Positions 7,817 through 15,459 of a stretch of 64,000 nt of DNA are shown one piece after another. The position numbers were made by a program, and so were the translations under genes. Where the stretch lies: assembly GCA_964494505.1 (NCBI GenBank), contig CAZBRO010000005.1, forward strand, positions 204,089 through 268,088. The letters are read 5' to 3'. Origin of the DNA: CAIYRG01 sp964494505 (GTDB lineage: Bacteria > Pseudomonadota > Alphaproteobacteria > Micropepsales > Micropepsaceae). The notes under the pieces are model-generated. The model saw nothing but the letters and a program-made list of their open reading frames with translations, did no database searches and was not told the origin of the DNA. Each line of letters begins with the position of its first letter. Position 1 is the first letter of the stretch.

Positions 7817-10800
7817 ATGACACTCGTGCTAAGCCCCGGCCTGGAAAGGCGTCTCAAGTCCGAAAATGTGGGCGAGGTCCTGTTCGATCCGTTCACCCGC
7901 GGGCGCTATGCGACGGACGCTTCGTCCTATCAGATGATGCCCTTGGGCGTGGTGGTTCCCCGGACCCAGGCCGAGGCGGAGCGCGCGCTTGCGATTGCCC
8001 GTGCCGAGGGCGTGAGCGTGGTCGCCCGCGGCGGCGGCACCTCCCAATGCGGCCAGACCATCAACCATTCGCTGGTGGTCGATTGCTCCAAATATCTGAA
8101 CCGGCTGGTGTCGGTGGACCCGGCCGCGCGGCGCTGCATCGTGCAGCCGGGCATGGTGCTGGACGAACTGAACCGGCAGCTGAAGCAGCACGGGCTGTGG
8201 TTCCCGGTCGATCCCTCCACCGCCTCCCGCGCGACGCTCGGCGGCATGACCGGCAACAATTCCTGCGGCACCCGCTCGCTCCGTTACGGCACCACCCGCG
8301 ACAATGTGATTGCCGTGGATGCGGTGCTGCCTTCGGGCTCGGCGGCCCATTTCGGCGAGGTGTCCCGCGACCTCTCCGAATTGCCCGTTCATTCCGCGCT
8401 GCGTCCCATCGCCCAATCCCTGCTTGCGCTCGGCGAACGCGAAGCGGCCGAAATCGAGGCGCGCTTCCCCAAGGTGCAGCGCCGGGTCGGCGGCTATAAT
8501 CTCGACGCGCTGGTGCCGAAGAACACCAGGACCAATCTCGCGCACATCCTGGTGGGTTCGGAAGGCACGCTCGCCTTTTCCACCGCCATCGAGCTGAAGC
8601 TTGCGCCCGTGCTCGGCAAGCGCGTGGTCGGGGTCTGCCATTTCGGCCAGTTCTACGAGGCGATGAACGCGGCCCAGCATCTGGTCACGCTGGGCCCCAT
8701 TGCGGTCGAAGCCATCGACAAAACCATGCTCGACCTCGCCCGCGCCATACCGCTCTTCCGCGACGCGATCCCCCAATTCGTCCGCGAAGACCCCGAAGCC
8801 CTGCTGATGGTCGAATTCGACGAGGGCGACGAGGAAAACGAGCGCCGCCTGAAGCGCCTTTCCGAGATGATGGGCGACCTCGGTTTTTCCTGGGACAAGA
8901 TCGGGGCCAAATGGGGCGGCGTGGTGGAGGTGCGCGATGCGGGCCTTCAGGCGGCCATCGCGGAGGTGCGCGCGTCGGGCCTGAACATCATGATGAGCAT
9001 GAAGGACGAGAGGAAACCCGTCTCCTTCATCGAAGATTGCGCCGTGCCGCTGGTGCATCTGGCCGAATACACCGACCGCCTGACGCAGGTGTTCGAAAAA
9101 TACGGCACCAAGGGCACCTGGTACGCGCACGCGTCCGTCGGCTGCCTGCATGTGCGGCCCGTTCTGAACCTGAAGCTGGAAAAGGACCTCAAAGCGATGC
9201 GCGCCATCGCCGAGGAAGCTTTCGAGCTGGTGAAGAAATTCAAGGGCTCCCATTCCGGTGAGCATGGCGACGGCATCGTGCGCTCCGAATTCCACGAGAT
9301 GATGTTCGGGGCCGAACTGGTGCGCGCGTTCGGCGAAGTGAAGGCGCTGTTCGATCCGGAGAAATTCTTCAATCCGGGAAAGATCGTGGGCGCGCCGAAA
9401 TTCGACGACCGCGAATATCTGCGTTTCAGTCCGCGCTACCAAATCTCGGGCTTCAAGCCGGCGCTCGATTGGTCGGAATTCCCGGGCGGCGCCTCCGGTT
9501 TCCAGGGCGCGGCCGAGATGTGCAACAACAACGGCGCCTGCCGCAAGACCGAGGGCGGCGCCATGTGCCCGTCCTATCGCGCCACGCGGAACGAGCGCGA
9601 CGTGACGCGCGGCCGCGCCAATTCGCTCCGGTTGGCGCTCTCGGGGCAATTGGGCGAGGACGCGTTCACCTCCCCCGAGATGATGGAGACGCTGAAGCTC
9701 TGCGTCTCCTGCAAGGCGTGCCGCCGCGAATGCCCGACCGGCGTCGACATGGCGAAGATGAAGATCGAAGTGCTGGCCGCGCGCGCGAAGAAATACGGCG
9801 TCAGCTTGCGGGACCGGCTGATCGGTTATCTGCCGCGTTATGCGCCGTTGGCGGCGCGCTTCAGCTGGCTGCTGAACCTGCGCGACCGGTTGCCGGGCGC
9901 GGCCGCGCTCAGCGAGCCGATCATCGGCTTCTCCGCCAAGCGCAAACTGCCAAAATGGCGGCGCGATTATTTCAACCCGCCGCAGACTGTTTTCGAACCC
10001 ACCCTCCCCTTGAGGGAGCAAGGCAACGACTCCACCCTCCCCTTGAGGGAGGGTCAAACCACCGAAGGTGGTTTGGGGAGTGGAGATGGCACGATCCCCG
10101 AAGTCGTGCTCTTCGCCGATACGTTCAACCGTTACCACGAACGCGAAAATCTCGACGCCGCTCTCTCAGTGCTGACGGGCGCGGGCTACCGCGTGCATCT
10201 GCCACCCCCCTCGCCCCCGCAGGGGGAGAGGGAAGGGGTGAGGGGGCGTCCGCTCTGCTGCGGCCGCACGTTCCTCTCTGCGGGCCTGGTCGATGAGGCC
10301 CGCGCCGAGCTTGCCCGCAGCTTCGCCGCACTTCTGCCTTTCGCGAAACGCGGGGTGCCCATCGTCGGCCTCGAACCTTCCTGCCTTTTCACCTTCCGCG
10401 ACGAAGCGCTTTCTCTCGCCGCGAATAATCCTCCCCCGCACAGCGGGGAAGGCGGACCGCCGAACGCGATGGAAGGGGCGGCATCCTCCCCTGCGCAGCG
10501 GGGGAGGGGGACCGGCGAAGCCGGTGGAGGGGGCGTCCTGACCCGCGAGAACGCGGACCTGCTCGCCAAATCCACCTTCCTGTTCGAAGAATTTCTGGCG
10601 AAGGAAATCGACGCGGGCCGCTTCGCGCCAAAGCTCGGCGCAATCGGAGCGAATGCTCTCCTGCACGGCCATTGCCATCAGAAATCGTTCAATGTGATGG
10701 GGCCGGTCCAGAAGGTGTTGAACAAAATCCCCGGCCTGAAAGTGAGCCTGATCGAATCCTCGTGCTGCGGCATGGCGGGCGCCTTCGGCTATCAGACCGA

Positions 10801-11005
10801 AACCTTCGACGTGTCGCTGAAGATGGCCGAGCTGTCGCTGCTGCCTGCGGTGCGCAAGGCCGATGCCGCCACCATCATCGTCGCCGACGGGACCTCCTGC
10901 CGCCATCAGATCAAGGACGGCACCGCGCGTCACGCCCTCCACGTCGCCGCGGTGTTGGCCCGCAGCATGGACGCGGCGAAGGCAGGAGCGGCACAGGGAA
11001 CCTGA
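7817..11005 (+). CDS. FAD-linked oxidase fused to Fe-S/CCG domain protein (D-lactate/glycolate/2-hydroxyacid dehydrogenase type)
   Basis: A 1062-residue fusion. Residues 30-260 form a PCMH FAD-binding domain ('ARGGGTSQCGQTIN' near 70, 'GGMTGNNSCGTRSLRYGTT'). Residues 260-545 form the FAD-oxidase C domain ('HSGEHGDGIVRSEF'). Fe-S ligands follow in 'CNNNGACR' near 568 and 'CVSCKACRRECPTG' near 630, then two CCG cysteine-rich repeats ('LCCGRTF' near 813 and 'SSCCGMAG' near 983). Proteins of this build oxidise D-lactate, glycolate or D-2-hydroxyglutarate and pass electrons to quinone. Three GC-rich palindromic repeats have inserted in frame (about residues 728-757, 796-811 and 871-907), making it longer than usual. 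The ATG follows the palindromic operator by 21 bp. Confidence 0.9.
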   Translation: MTLVLSPGLERRLKSENVGEVLFDPFTRGRYATDASSYQMMPLGVVVPRTQAEAERALAIARAEGVSVVARGGGTSQCGQTINHSLVVDCSKYLNRLVSVDPAARRCIVQPGMVLDELNRQLKQHGLWFPVDPSTASRATLGGMTGNNSCGTRSLRYGTTRDNVIAVDAVLPSGSAAHFGEVSRDLSELPVHSALRPIAQSLLALGEREAAEIEARFPKVQRRVGGYNLDALVPKNTRTNLAHILVGSEGTLAFSTAIELKLAPVLGKRVVGVCHFGQFYEAMNAAQHLVTLGPIAVEAIDKTMLDLARAIPLFRDAIPQFVREDPEALLMVEFDEGDEENERRLKRLSEMMGDLGFSWDKIGAKWGGVVEVRDAGLQAAIAEVRASGLNIMMSMKDERKPVSFIEDCAVPLVHLAEYTDRLTQVFEKYGTKGTWYAHASVGCLHVRPVLNLKLEKDLKAMRAIAEEAFELVKKFKGSHSGEHGDGIVRSEFHEMMFGAELVRAFGEVKALFDPEKFFNPGKIVGAPKFDDREYLRFSPRYQISGFKPALDWSEFPGGASGFQGAAEMCNNNGACRKTEGGAMCPSYRATRNERDVTRGRANSLRLALSGQLGEDAFTSPEMMETLKLCVSCKACRRECPTGVDMAKMKIEVLAARAKKYGVSLRDRLIGYLPRYAPLAARFSWLLNLRDRLPGAAALSEPIIGFSAKRKLPKWRRDYFNPPQTVFEPTLPLREQGNDSTLPLREGQTTEGGLGSGDGTIPEVVLFADTFNRYHERENLDAALSVLTGAGYRVHLPPPSPPQGEREGVRGRPLCCGRTFLSAGLVDEARAELARSFAALLPFAKRGVPIVGLEPSCLFTFRDEALSLAANNPPPHSGEGGPPNAMEGAASSPAQRGRGTGEAGGGGVLTRENADLLAKSTFLFEEFLAKEIDAGRFAPKLGAIGANALLHGHCHQKSFNVMGPVQKVLNKIPGLKVSLIESSCCGMAGAFGYQTETFDVSLKMAELSLLPAVRKADAATIIVADGTSCRHQIKDGTARHALHVAAVLARSMDAAKAGAAQGT
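10000..10086. repeat. In-frame palindromic repeat inside FAD oxidase gene (1 of 3)
   Basis: Two tandem copies of the ACCCTCCCCTTGAGGGAG hairpin, the second followed by TCAAACCACCGAAGGTGGTTTGGGGAG. They are translated as 'EPTLPLREQGNDSTLPLREG' and onward. Same family as 3831, 5041 and 11418, but here inside a reading frame without breaking it. It sits in the linker between the Fe-S domain and the CCG domains. Confidence 0.85.
10202..10248. repeat. In-frame GC-rich repeat inside FAD oxidase gene (2 of 3)
   Basis: Sequence of the type CCCCCTCGCCCCCGCAGGGGGAGAGGG followed by AAGGGGTGAGGGGGCG, translated as 'PPPSPPQGEREGVRGR'. It ends immediately before the first CCG motif. It is a different hairpin type from the insertion at 10000. 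Confidence 0.75.
10427..10537. repeat. In-frame palindromic repeat inside FAD oxidase gene (3 of 3)
   Basis: Contains CCTCCCCCGCACAGCGGGGAAGG, then CCTCCCCTGCGCAGCGGGGGAGG and the hairpin ACCGGCGAAGCCGGT before GGAGGGGGCG. It is translated as a Pro/Gly-rich stretch ('NPPPHSGEGGPPNAMEG' and on) between the two CCG repeats. The CTCCCCC ... GGGGGAG type recurs at 13414, 17908 and 18618. Confidence 0.8.
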
Positions 11006-11138
11006 CGGCCTGTCCGGAAGCTTTCTTCCGTGAAATCCGGAAATCGGAATCGTGAATACCTCTCCGCGGAAAGCGGCGTACTATTTGCGTGCGGGCGGGG
11101 CTGGCAAAATCATTCGCCGATAGGGCAGGGAGACAATC

Positions 11139-11378
11139 GTGGCCAACGAAAAAATGCTCGCCGATCTCATAGCCAGCGAGTCGAATATGAAAGCGCTCGC
11201 GGTCCGGCTTGCTCCTGGATGTGTTTACAACAAGACAACGGAGAGCGATACGCGCATTGGCCCGCAGGGCAACGCACAGGTTCGCACCAGGACGTGCAGG
11301 GAGGTCAAGGATTGCAGCGATTCGGCCTACAACGTTCCCAAGAATTGCGATGATTGGTCCGACTGGCGCGACGCGTAA
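11139..11378 (+). CDS. Small Cys-containing protein, unknown
   Basis: A 79-residue protein from GTG 11139, preceded by AGGGCAGGGAGA. It has four Cys (in 'APGCVYNKTT', 'RTCREVKDC' and 'PKNCDDW'), is hydrophilic and lacks a signal peptide or membrane segment. I do not recognise it. Start-site quality and unbiased composition favour a real gene, but a 79-codon frame in GC-rich DNA needs homologues to be secure. ATG 11154 is an alternative start. Confidence 0.5.
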   Translation: MANEKMLADLIASESNMKALAVRLAPGCVYNKTTESDTRIGPQGNAQVRTRTCREVKDCSDSAYNVPKNCDDWSDWRDA

Positions 11379-11417
11379 GCCGGTGGAAGGGGCGAGCGCG
11401 AACGGAGGATAATTTCC

Positions 11418-11562
11418 CATCCTCCCCTTGAGCATCGGAGGCGGTGAGCGGCATAAGCCGCGAAACGGCTTCGGGGAGGGGACAGGTTGTCAGGATGCTC
11501 CCCTCCCCGAAATTCTTCTTCGCTTCGCTTGAAGAATTTCGACCCTCCCTCAAGGGAAGGGT
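11418..11562. repeat. Composite palindromic repeat, copy 3
   Basis: CCATCCTCCCCTTGAG at the left, an inner CTTCGGGGAGGGGA ... TCCCCTCCCCGAA pair and a TTCTTC-rich pair GAAATTCTTCTTCG/CTTGAAGAATTTC, closing with ACCCTCCCTCAAGGGAAGGGT. It fills most of the 201-bp gap between the small Cys protein and the convergent lipoprotein gene. Confidence 0.8.
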
Positions 11563-11579
11563 TTATTCGTTTAGTACAT

Positions 11580-11786
11580 TTAATACATCCCGCCTGCGCC
11601 CTGGCTGCCCCAGTTGCGAAGCGTCGGCTGCGGACGCCGGAAGATGATCGGAACCGGCGGCTCCTTGTCCGGGTCTGTCCTGTCGGCCATCTGCTGCTGC
11701 CCGGCGTTCGCATTCATGCGCATCGCAGGCGTGGCGCAAGCGCTCAAAACCGCGGCGGCCATCACCAGAATCAAAATCTTCCCCAT
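11580..11786 (-). CDS. Small lipoprotein, unknown function
   Basis: A 68-residue protein. 'MGKILILVMAAAVLSACATP' is a classic lipoprotein signal with lipobox LSAC, so Cys-17 would be lipidated. The short mature part is polar (Gln/Pro-rich, 'RRPQPTLRNWGSQGAGG'). I start at ATG 11786 because a GGAGG site lies 6 bases before it; the in-frame ATG at 11792 would sit directly against that site. No family recognised. Confidence 0.65.
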   Translation of the reverse strand: MGKILILVMAAAVLSACATPAMRMNANAGQQQMADRTDPDKEPPVPIIFRRPQPTLRNWGSQGAGGMY

Positions 11787-12167
11787 GCTCATCCTCCCCG
11801 AAAGCGCACCGTTCCCGATACCGGCCGCCATAATCCATTCCCTCGCGCGTCGATTGAGTCCGTCGCATTCAGACCCCACATCATAGAGTGGAACCGCCGA
11901 TGGACCATCATGAACGAGCCGCCAAACCCACCCTTTATTGCACCCTTATTGCACCCTTATCGTACGTTATCCGGCCCCTATGGAGCGGCCTCGCGTCCCG
12001 CAAAACCCAGGCAATCGGCGGCTTTTTTGGCGGTCCCCGGCCCGTTTCGAGGGGGGAGGGGGGATTATGGCATGTGGGCCCGCGCGGAAGCCCCGAAGGG
12101 ATAGGGACTGAGGGACGCAGTTGCTAATGTCGAGGGCGCAGGCAAGCGCAAATCCGGGAAGGGGCAC
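11787..12167. other. 381-bp non-coding region with short tandem repeats
   Basis: Between the divergent lipoprotein and amidohydrolase genes. The direct repeat CACCCTTATTG occurs about three times in a row at 11929-11962 (first copy with one extra T, last ending in CG), followed by TATCGTACGTTATCC. Runs of G (12050-12063) follow. No convincing gene was found. The repeats could be a protein-binding array for the amidohydrolase promoter. Confidence 0.5.
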
Positions 12168-13379
12168 ATGAGCGGGTCTGACCATCATCCGAAGGGATAC
12201 GCCGGCGAACCGGACACCGGAACGCAGCCGTCCCGGCGCAATGTGCTGACGGCGGGTCTCGCGACCGCGGCCGGTCTCGCGCTGCCGGCGTCTCCCGCGT
12301 CCGCGCAAATCTCCGGTGTCGGCGTGGCCGAAGGCACGCTTCCGGGGCGCACCGCGCCGCACACCATGGAGGGCACCTCCTCGACCGCGACCCCGCGCGC
12401 GCGGCTCGGCATCGACATTCATGCGCATTACTATCCCGAGGAATATCTGCAGGTTCTGGCCGAGGGGAAACCCTATGGCGCCGATTATCAGCAGATGCCG
12501 GAAGGCTACATGCTGAAGGCGCCCGGATTTTCCGGCGGGCCGTTCCCGGCGAAATTCACCGATCTGTCGCTGCGCCTCGCCGACATGGATGCCCAAGGCG
12601 TGCAGGTCCATGCGCTGTCGCTGACGCGGCCGATGCCCTATTTCGGTCCGCCCGATTATGCCGCGCGTCTTGCGCGCGCCTTCAACGACGGGACGGCGCG
12701 AGCGGCTCGTCAGTACAAGGATCGTTTCGTCGGGCTGATGGCGCTTCCCATGAATTCGCCCGAGCGCACCATGGAGGAACTCGAACGGGCGTCGAAATTG
12801 CCCGGCATGCGCGGGGTGTATCTCGGCTGCAACATCGAGGGGCGCGATTTTTCCGATCCGGAATTCCTGCCGGTTTTCCAGCGCATCGAGGCGATGGGCC
12901 TTCCCGTCTTCCTGCATCCCAATGGCGCGGTCGGGGGAAAGCGCTTCGATCCGTTCTATCTCGCCAATATTCTCGGCAATCCGTTCGACACCACGATTGC
13001 GGCCAGCCATCTGATCTATGGCGGCGTGATGGACAAATGCCCGAATTTACAGATCAACCTGCCCCATGCGGGGGGCGCGGTGCCGTTCCTGATCGGGCGC
13101 ATGGACCACGGCTATGCGGTCCGGCGCGATGTGCCCGCGCTGCCGCGGCCGCCGTCGGAATATATGCGCCGCTTCACCTACGACACGATCGGGCACGATC
13201 CGCGCGTGGTGAAATTCCTCATCTCGGAAGTGGGGGCAGACCGCGTGATGCTGGGCAGCGATTACTGCCTGGACATGGGGTATTTGCGCCCGGTTCAGGA
13301 TCTGGACGTGCTGGGGCTGAACGCGCGCGACCGCGATCTGATCCTGAAAGGCAATGCGGCGCGCATCCTGAAGCTTTGA
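12168..13379 (+). CDS. Tat-exported amidohydrolase, ACMSD/resorcylate-decarboxylase-like
   Basis: A 403-residue protein. A twin-arginine signal 'SRRNVLTAGLATAAG' (residues 23-37) directs a folded metalloenzyme to the periplasm. The Amidohydrolase_2 fold shows 'GIDIHAHYYPEEY' near 80 (metal HxH), 'VFLHPNGA' near 246, 'NLPHAGGAVPFLIGRMDHGY' near 290 and 'RVMLGSDYCLDMG' near 360 (metal Asp). Relatives decarboxylate or hydrolyse aromatic or unsaturated acids, including aminocarboxymuconate semialdehyde and resorcylates. Export of such an enzyme is less common, so it may act on an external aromatic acid. GAAGGGGCAC precedes the ATG. Confidence 0.85.
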   Translation: MSGSDHHPKGYAGEPDTGTQPSRRNVLTAGLATAAGLALPASPASAQISGVGVAEGTLPGRTAPHTMEGTSSTATPRARLGIDIHAHYYPEEYLQVLAEGKPYGADYQQMPEGYMLKAPGFSGGPFPAKFTDLSLRLADMDAQGVQVHALSLTRPMPYFGPPDYAARLARAFNDGTARAARQYKDRFVGLMALPMNSPERTMEELERASKLPGMRGVYLGCNIEGRDFSDPEFLPVFQRIEAMGLPVFLHPNGAVGGKRFDPFYLANILGNPFDTTIAASHLIYGGVMDKCPNLQINLPHAGGAVPFLIGRMDHGYAVRRDVPALPRPPSEYMRRFTYDTIGHDPRVVKFLISEVGADRVMLGSDYCLDMGYLRPVQDLDVLGLNARDRDLILKGNAARILKL

Positions 13380-13399
13380 AGCCCCTCCGTCTCGCCGCG

Positions 13400-13440
13400 T
13401 TGCGGCTCGACATCTCCCCCGCAAATACGGGGGAGGATTC
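13400..13440. repeat. Short CTCCCCC...GGGGGAG hairpin repeat
   Basis: CTCCCCCGCAAATACGGGGGAG (13414-13435) lies between the convergent amidohydrolase and methyltransferase genes and may also serve as a terminator hairpin. Same type as the copies at 10427, 17908 and 18618. Confidence 0.65.
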
Positions 13441-14758
13441 ACTCGTCCAGATCGATGTTCACCTGGCCCCGGTCGTGGCGCACCGTGATCGCAAAGGTGT
13501 CGCCTTCCTGCACCGGGACGAGCCGCGGGAAACGGTGCAGCAGATGCGTCCAATGGCCGTTGTGTTCGCGCGCCTGTGCGGGGCGGTTCTCGTAGGAGGT
13601 CTCCCGATCCAGCTCCAGCCTTATCCATTGCGCGATGCCGGAGCACAGGCCTGAGCGCGTGGCGCGCACCATCAGCCGGTGTTTCGCCATCGGGAAATTC
13701 CAATCCTTGAACTCGAAGCGGAGCAGTTCCAGATCGTCCGACAGCGCCTCGTGCGGCACGCCGTCGAGCGAGGACACCAGGATCGGCGGGGCGAAATCGT
13801 TGAACGGCGAAAGGTCGAACCCTTCGATCCGGTCCACGAACAACATGCCCTTCAGCGTCTCGCCGCCGGCCAGATATCCCATCACCGAACCCGCGCGCGG
13901 TATGATTGCCGCTTCCGGCGTCAAGAGATGCGCGTGCGCGTGCTCCAGCGTCGGCAGAATGCCTTCGCCGATCAGCGCGCTCGCGAAGGTTTCGGTGATG
14001 AGAACCTGGGCGCGCTCGGGCATGTCGCTGCCCACGCTGAGTTCGGTCGACGGCTTCCCGATCACGGTGATGCGTTCCGACAGGCCGTTCCGCGCCACGA
14101 TCTCGCGCGCCCGCTCCGCGATGATCGGCACGGCCTCGCAGGTGGTGACGTGAGCGGCGCCCGCCTCTGCAGCCATCATCGCAAGAAGGCCCGCGCCGGT
14201 GCCGATGTCGAGCACGCGCTTGCCCTGGACGGCGCGCCCGATGGCCGCGCGATAAGCCGTGTTGCGCCGGCGGTCGTCCATCATGGCAAAGTGCCATGCC
14301 GGCACGATGTCCCGGTAAGCCGACCGCAGGTTCGCCTTGGCCTGCGACATGCCGGGGGCCAGATCGACGGCCCGCTTGAAAGCGGCGATGGCGGCATCGG
14401 TCTTTTTCGCGTCGCGGTAGAGGACGCCCAGATTGTTCAGCGCATCGGCGTAATCGGGGTTCAGCTCAAGCGCGCGCTCAAAGGCGGCGATGGCCTCTTC
14501 GGTTCGTCCGAGCTGGTTCAGCACCGCGCCGTAATTGTTCTGCATCTCGGGGGAGGTGTCCGGCGCCTCCGCCGCCCGCCTCAGATGCTCGATACCTTCT
14601 GCCGGCCGTCCCTGCTGGAAGCGAACGACGCCCAGCAGGTGATTGGCCTCCGCATTCAGGGGCGCGGCGGCGAGGATGCGGCCACAGGCTTCCGCCACCT
14701 CGTCGTACCGGCCGGCGGAGAAAAATTCGTATGCCTGCACAATCGGACTGGACGCCAT
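13439..14758 (-). CDS. TPR-repeat protein with PRMT-like SAM methyltransferase domain
   Basis: A 439-residue protein from ATG 14758. The first ~150 residues carry tandem tetratricopeptide repeats ('AIAAFERALELNPDYADALNNLGVLYRD' type). They are followed by a class I methyltransferase domain with motif I 'VLDIGTGAGLLAMMAAEAGA', an acidic residue at the end of strand 2 ('TTCEAVPIIAE') and 'VLITETFASALIGEGILP', which matches the double-E region of PRMT7/PRMT9-type arginine methyltransferases ('SEIVDSGLLGEG'). The TPR part probably binds a partner or substrate. Arginine methylation is inferred from motifs only. It diverges from the VOC gene with a 77-bp gap. Confidence 0.8.
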   Translation of the reverse strand: MASSPIVQAYEFFSAGRYDEVAEACGRILAAAPLNAEANHLLGVVRFQQGRPAEGIEHLRRAAEAPDTSPEMQNNYGAVLNQLGRTEEAIAAFERALELNPDYADALNNLGVLYRDAKKTDAAIAAFKRAVDLAPGMSQAKANLRSAYRDIVPAWHFAMMDDRRRNTAYRAAIGRAVQGKRVLDIGTGAGLLAMMAAEAGAAHVTTCEAVPIIAERAREIVARNGLSERITVIGKPSTELSVGSDMPERAQVLITETFASALIGEGILPTLEHAHAHLLTPEAAIIPRAGSVMGYLAGGETLKGMLFVDRIEGFDLSPFNDFAPPILVSSLDGVPHEALSDDLELLRFEFKDWNFPMAKHRLMVRATRSGLCSGIAQWIRLELDRETSYENRPAQAREHNGHWTHLLHRFPRLVPVQEGDTFAITVRHDRGQVNIDLDE

Positions 14759-14835
14759 CGCCTGCCGTTCTTGGATGGAAGCGCCTCGCCAGCGCGGTAT
14801 ACAATGGAAGCAGAGTTGGACGGAGCAAAATCCGC

Positions 14836-15459
14836 ATGGCATTCGATCCCGACGCGATCCGGAAATACGGGCGGCCCGAAGGGCTCCCCTTCGACATCGT
14901 CAAGCTCGGCCATGTGGTTCTCAATTGCTCCGACATGGAACGCTCGGTTCGCTTCTATACCCAGGTGCTGGGCTTCGAGGTCTCCGACGTGTACCCGGAC
15001 GGCATGGTCCCGGGCGGCATGGTCTTCATGCGCTTCAACGAGGACCATCACGGTGTGGCGCTGGTAGGCTCCATGACGGCGCCCTCGCCCAATGTCGAGC
15101 TGAACCACATGGCGTTCGAAGTCGCGACGCTGGATGAGGTGGTGCGCGCGCGCAATCATCTGCGCAAGCACGGCGTCAGAATCGATTTCGAAGGCCGCCG
15201 GCGTGCGGGCGTTCAGATCGCGGTTGAATTCCGCGATCCGGACGGCCACCGGCTGGAAATCTATTGGGGCCTCGATCGGGTGAAGGAAGATGGCTACATC
15301 CGCCCGGCGTCCGAATGGAAGCTCGCGCGCAGTTTGAAGCAGGCGGTTGACGATCCGGTACGCGGCCAGGACACGCGGCTGAACGACCCCGCCGCCCTCG
15401 ACGAAGTGCCCGAGGCCGCGCCGGAATGGACGCAGGGCGGGACGTCGCGGTGGACGTAA
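14836..15459 (+). CDS. VOC-family protein (glyoxalase/extradiol dioxygenase fold)
   Basis: A 207-residue vicinal-oxygen-chelate protein. 'KLGHVVLNCSDMERSVRFYTQVLGFEV' near 22-48 has the first metal His, 'VELNHMAFEV' near 90 the second, and 'EFRDPDGHRLEIYWG' near 135 the Glu ligand region, all typical of catechol-2,3-dioxygenase-like enzymes. With an acyl-CoA synthetase downstream, ring cleavage or processing of an aromatic intermediate is plausible. Its stop overlaps the start of the binding-protein gene (TAATG), so the two are translationally coupled. Confidence 0.85.
   Translation: MAFDPDAIRKYGRPEGLPFDIVKLGHVVLNCSDMERSVRFYTQVLGFEVSDVYPDGMVPGGMVFMRFNEDHHGVALVGSMTAPSPNVELNHMAFEVATLDEVVRARNHLRKHGVRIDFEGRRRAGVQIAVEFRDPDGHRLEIYWGLDRVKEDGYIRPASEWKLARSLKQAVDDPVRGQDTRLNDPAALDEVPEAAPEWTQGGTSRWT

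Noticed and set aside
7829..10138. Long minus-strand open frame (769 codons) antisense to the FAD oxidase
   Set aside because: Arg/Ala/His-rich composition typical of antisense shadows in GC-rich DNA; the plus-strand protein has complete domains and motifs.
3831..11562. The regularly recurring GAGGGAGGG hairpins as a CRISPR array
   Set aside because: Copies are dispersed, differ in internal sequence and lack uniform spacers; they are repetitive extragenic elements.
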